The notes beneath the pieces were generated by a model. The model was not told the origin of the DNA and made no database searches. It saw only the letters and a program-made list of their open reading frames with translations. A program made the translations under genes and the position numbers. Positions 61,321 through 64,000 of a DNA stretch of 64,000 nucleotides are shown one piece after another (position 1 is the stretch's first letter; every line of letters begins with the position of its first letter). The stretch comes from Montifringilla adamsi. Taxonomy: Eukaryota > Chordata > Aves > Passeriformes > Passeridae. The stretch covers positions 9,410,099-9,474,098 of the forward strand of contig JAGGNK010006448.1 in the NCBI GenBank assembly GCA_017590115.1, written 5' to 3'.

Positions 61321-64000
61321 CGGGTTTAAAATGTGATTTGCAAAGAAAAGCCTAGTGATTTGAATGTTTTAACTAGTTTTAAGATTAATCTATGGGTGTT
61401 ATGCTCCAGCAAAAAGGGTTTGTTCATTAATCTTTCTAGGAAGATTACACAGTTCTTTACTATAATGTAATAGGATGGATTGCTTCAGTCATGAAGACTC
61501 TTGCAAGAATGGGTTTAAATTTAGAATATTATATATCAGTATTAAAAGAACACAAATTTGTTCATAATTTGATACATGATTTTTTTTTCATTATTAGTTC
61601 TATAGTGTTGTGTATAGAACTAATAGATCACATTGCCACTTCAACAGATGAACAGATGAACTACATATTCTACATGGGAAATTCAAAAAATTGTGCAGTT
61701 TTTACAGTACAGACAGTCTTATTTTAAACCTTTTTTTGGTTTTCAAATTGTGTCTTGGTGAACCTGACATACTGTGTAGAAGTGGATTCACGTACTGAGT
61801 TTCAAAGGCTTTGTGAGAGGTAAAACCACTTTGGTTTCCCAACAGACATAAATCTAACGTTATGTGGTCTTACATGGAATTTTTAAAGATAGGTATGTTT
61901 ACATCTAGAGTGGATAAATCTGATTGTATTTTAAGTGACATTTTAAATTAGAAAGCAATTGTGTCAAAACAGCAAAAAGGAAAAGTGAGGAAGGATAGAA
62001 TTGCATCAAACTGGAATTAATAAAACATTAAAATACATTATTACAAAGTTCAGAAAACCAAGCACTGACTTTTCCTGTAAAAAAGTTATACCAGTACTTG
62101 AAGTAGATGAAGTATAGTAAAGAGAGAATTAAAAGGACGGTACTGTACACATAAACCTGGGAGAAGAATTTTGCTCTTGTGGAAACAAAAACCAAAGGTT
62201 GTTACTGAAGACCCCAGGACTTGCCAAATATCACCGGAAACCTAAGGTTAGACAACTGAGCTGAGCCCAATGTCACCATTGACTGTAATGACAGCTTGGA
62301 CACTTAGCTAAATTTCACACTTTTAGATCCCTACACTGAGGTGTGTCTGAAGCTGTGCCCCAGTGAGTCTATTCTACACACCAAAGTAAAAGCCCTCAGA
62401 AGTTCCCTGCTCTTTCAAACCTTACAGCCACCCTGTCTGACAGTGCAAGCTGTGAATAAAGTTTGGGAACAAAAGCAGGTTATTGAGCAGTAAGCTCACA
62501 CTTGAGTTTCCAGCCTATCAGCTGCTTGGAGGTGTTTGCTTTTATCGTGATGTAAATGAAACCTGGCTGACTGCCTCCCTCCTGCTGGAGAGGTAGAAAT
62601 GTGCAAGATTCTGTAAACATATTGTCAAATCTATTGTTCCCTCTTTTGCTTATCATGTGGCAATTTCCTTACATGCAAAATAAGAGGTGAATATCTACTT
62701 TTCTTTCTCTTCTTCATGAATTAAGCAGAAAAGGTATGTGTCATGTAACGAAGTAGGTGATAGTAATTTTAACAGTGGTAATGAAACAAACTTACTAATA
62801 TAAAACACCGTGAGCACTGTACTTGGATTCTTAAAAGAGCTATTGATACAAGTAATATCCATTTTTAATAAAGCTACAAATTTCATCTTGTATTAAAGGC
62901 TTGAACTTAGGTCTGTGCTGACTAGAGGAGTGCCATGATAGAAATCTGATGATCCTCAAGTTCTGGAAGAGAACATTTTGTATTCACTATTTCAGTGTAT
63001 TTGAAATACATATGCATTTCAGGTCAAAATACAGCATGCTACAGATCTGCTGTAGATCAGCTGCATAGCTATTCAGTACTTGTACAGTAGCCATTTATCT
63101 AGGGGTTTTCTGTAGTGTCTAAAAATGCAGTAGAATTTACTGAAGAGAGTTGGCTGTTTTCTGGGTTATTTTGCAGGGTGTAATTCTTTCCTATTCCAGC
63201 TCTCTTTGTCTCTATATCTACTTAATATCCACTGTGATAGAAGCAAAATGGAAAATTAGCCCTGTAGTAGTTTGGTGATTAGGGTACTTGTGCGGCACAA
63301 AGCAAGGGTACTGCTCCAGTGAATATTTTAAATTATTTGTATACTTTATAAATATAGTCTGCACTTGCAGGCCTGAATCACTTTAGAACAAGTGTTTTTC
63401 AAGATATGTGGGAGATCCAGGCTGGATGTACTTCCAGTGTCCACATCTCTTATATTTTGCTGCCTTTTTCAATGAATCCTCTAAGGTCACCAGACTTCTA
63501 AAAAAGAGGAATTATTTGCTGATTGGGGGACAATTAACTAACTTCTCTTAAGAACAAAGATATAGTTATCTAAATTCCAGTGGACATTTCCCTCCACTGC
63601 TACTACTGTGATAGCCATGGGCTGGCTGCTTGTGGAAATAAACTTGTGCGATGATGTTATGCAGGGCCAGGCTTGCTGGGAAGATTTCTTTCAAATCAAG
63701 TGTATATGTTATTTTTAAACTGAAGTATACCAATCTTTTTTCCATATTTGTGTGAAACACATTATGGATATATAACTATATTTATTTATTGTTAGGTGTC
63801 TGAAAATTATTAAATATTTGTAGTATTCCTTTGTCTTTATGTTGTGGCTATGAGGTCTTTTGAGTTTTGTAAGATGGGATAATGTAGTTATAATTTACAA
63901 GGTTTAGAGATGTACAGAGAAGGACCAGTAATTTGAAGTTATAAAATGGCTTTCCGTTGTGTTTGCATTATGTCATAAGTTTCAAACTAAAATAGTTTCC

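Larger units (their letters stand above)
54782..64000 (+). other. GPC5: GPC5 intron 2 (5' part, continues past window)
   Basis: The sequence after the donor at 54782 contains no further glypican exon. The next exon, expected to begin with the continuation of AAFQE and the helical core, is not found. GPC5 introns are very long in other vertebrates. Contents recognised: CR1 pieces at 56396-56466 and about 60740-61320, an LTR-like element at about 58355-58852, and a TA microsatellite at 60006-60021. The remainder is AT-rich with short open frames only. Confidence 0.8.

Noticed and set aside
62200..62480. Possible old LTR ending with AATAAA near 62455
   Set aside because: Apart from the AATAAA there is no TATA-like box, terminal TG/CA or flanking duplication that I can support.
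1..64000. Bacterial or phage features such as operons, CRISPR arrays, terminators or attachment sites
   Set aside because: The sequence is vertebrate genomic DNA with introns and LINEs; no regularly spaced repeats or dense coding layout are present.

Overview
The window looks like vertebrate nuclear DNA, most likely from a bird. The background is AT-rich with sparse genes, there are two strong CpG islands, and the recognisable interspersed repeats are CR1 LINE tails and fragments plus LTR-like pieces. There are no Alu, L1 or B-type SINEs. Species cannot be read from the sequence alone.

Two genes are recognised, both on the + strand. The first is the complete miR-17~92 microRNA polycistron (MIR17HG). 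Its six hairpins lie in the order miR-17, miR-18a, miR-19a, miR-20a, miR-19b-1, miR-92a-1 between 25849 and 26646. A GC-rich promoter region (about 22640-24580) precedes it, with a canonical E-box, an E2F-type site, an inverted CCAAT box and a candidate spliced exon (24648-24735). The second is the 5' part of GPC5 (glypican-5). Exon 1 (46492-46657) is inside a second CpG island and encodes the signal peptide. Exon 2 (54620-54781) encodes the start of the conserved cysteine-rich glypican domain. The remaining exons lie beyond the right edge. MIR17HG followed by GPC5 is the order known from human chromosome 13, so the locus is an orthologous block.

Layout: 1-22.5 kb is AT-rich intergenic DNA with no supported gene. 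22.6-27.4 kb is the MIR17HG promoter and primary transcript. 27.4-46.2 kb is intergenic, with an LTR-like element carrying an internal duplication (35.3-35.8 kb), a CR1 reverse-transcriptase remnant (37.2-38.1 kb), a GC-rich patch (42.1-42.3 kb) and a CR1 tail. 46.2-64 kb holds GPC5 exons 1 and 2, intron 1 and part of intron 2, with several old CR1 fragments and a solo-LTR-like element at 58.4-58.9 kb.

The microRNAs repress targets through four seed classes (AAAGUGC, AAGGUGC, GUGCAAA, AUUGCAC) and are classically driven by MYC and E2F. GPC5 encodes a cell-surface heparan sulfate proteoglycan. The two are neighbours but not an operon. I found no convincing new biological system. The most checkable oddities are a base change in the 3' part of mature miR-19a-3p that keeps the stem as a G-U wobble, and a 16-nt direct repeat flanking the microRNA cluster.
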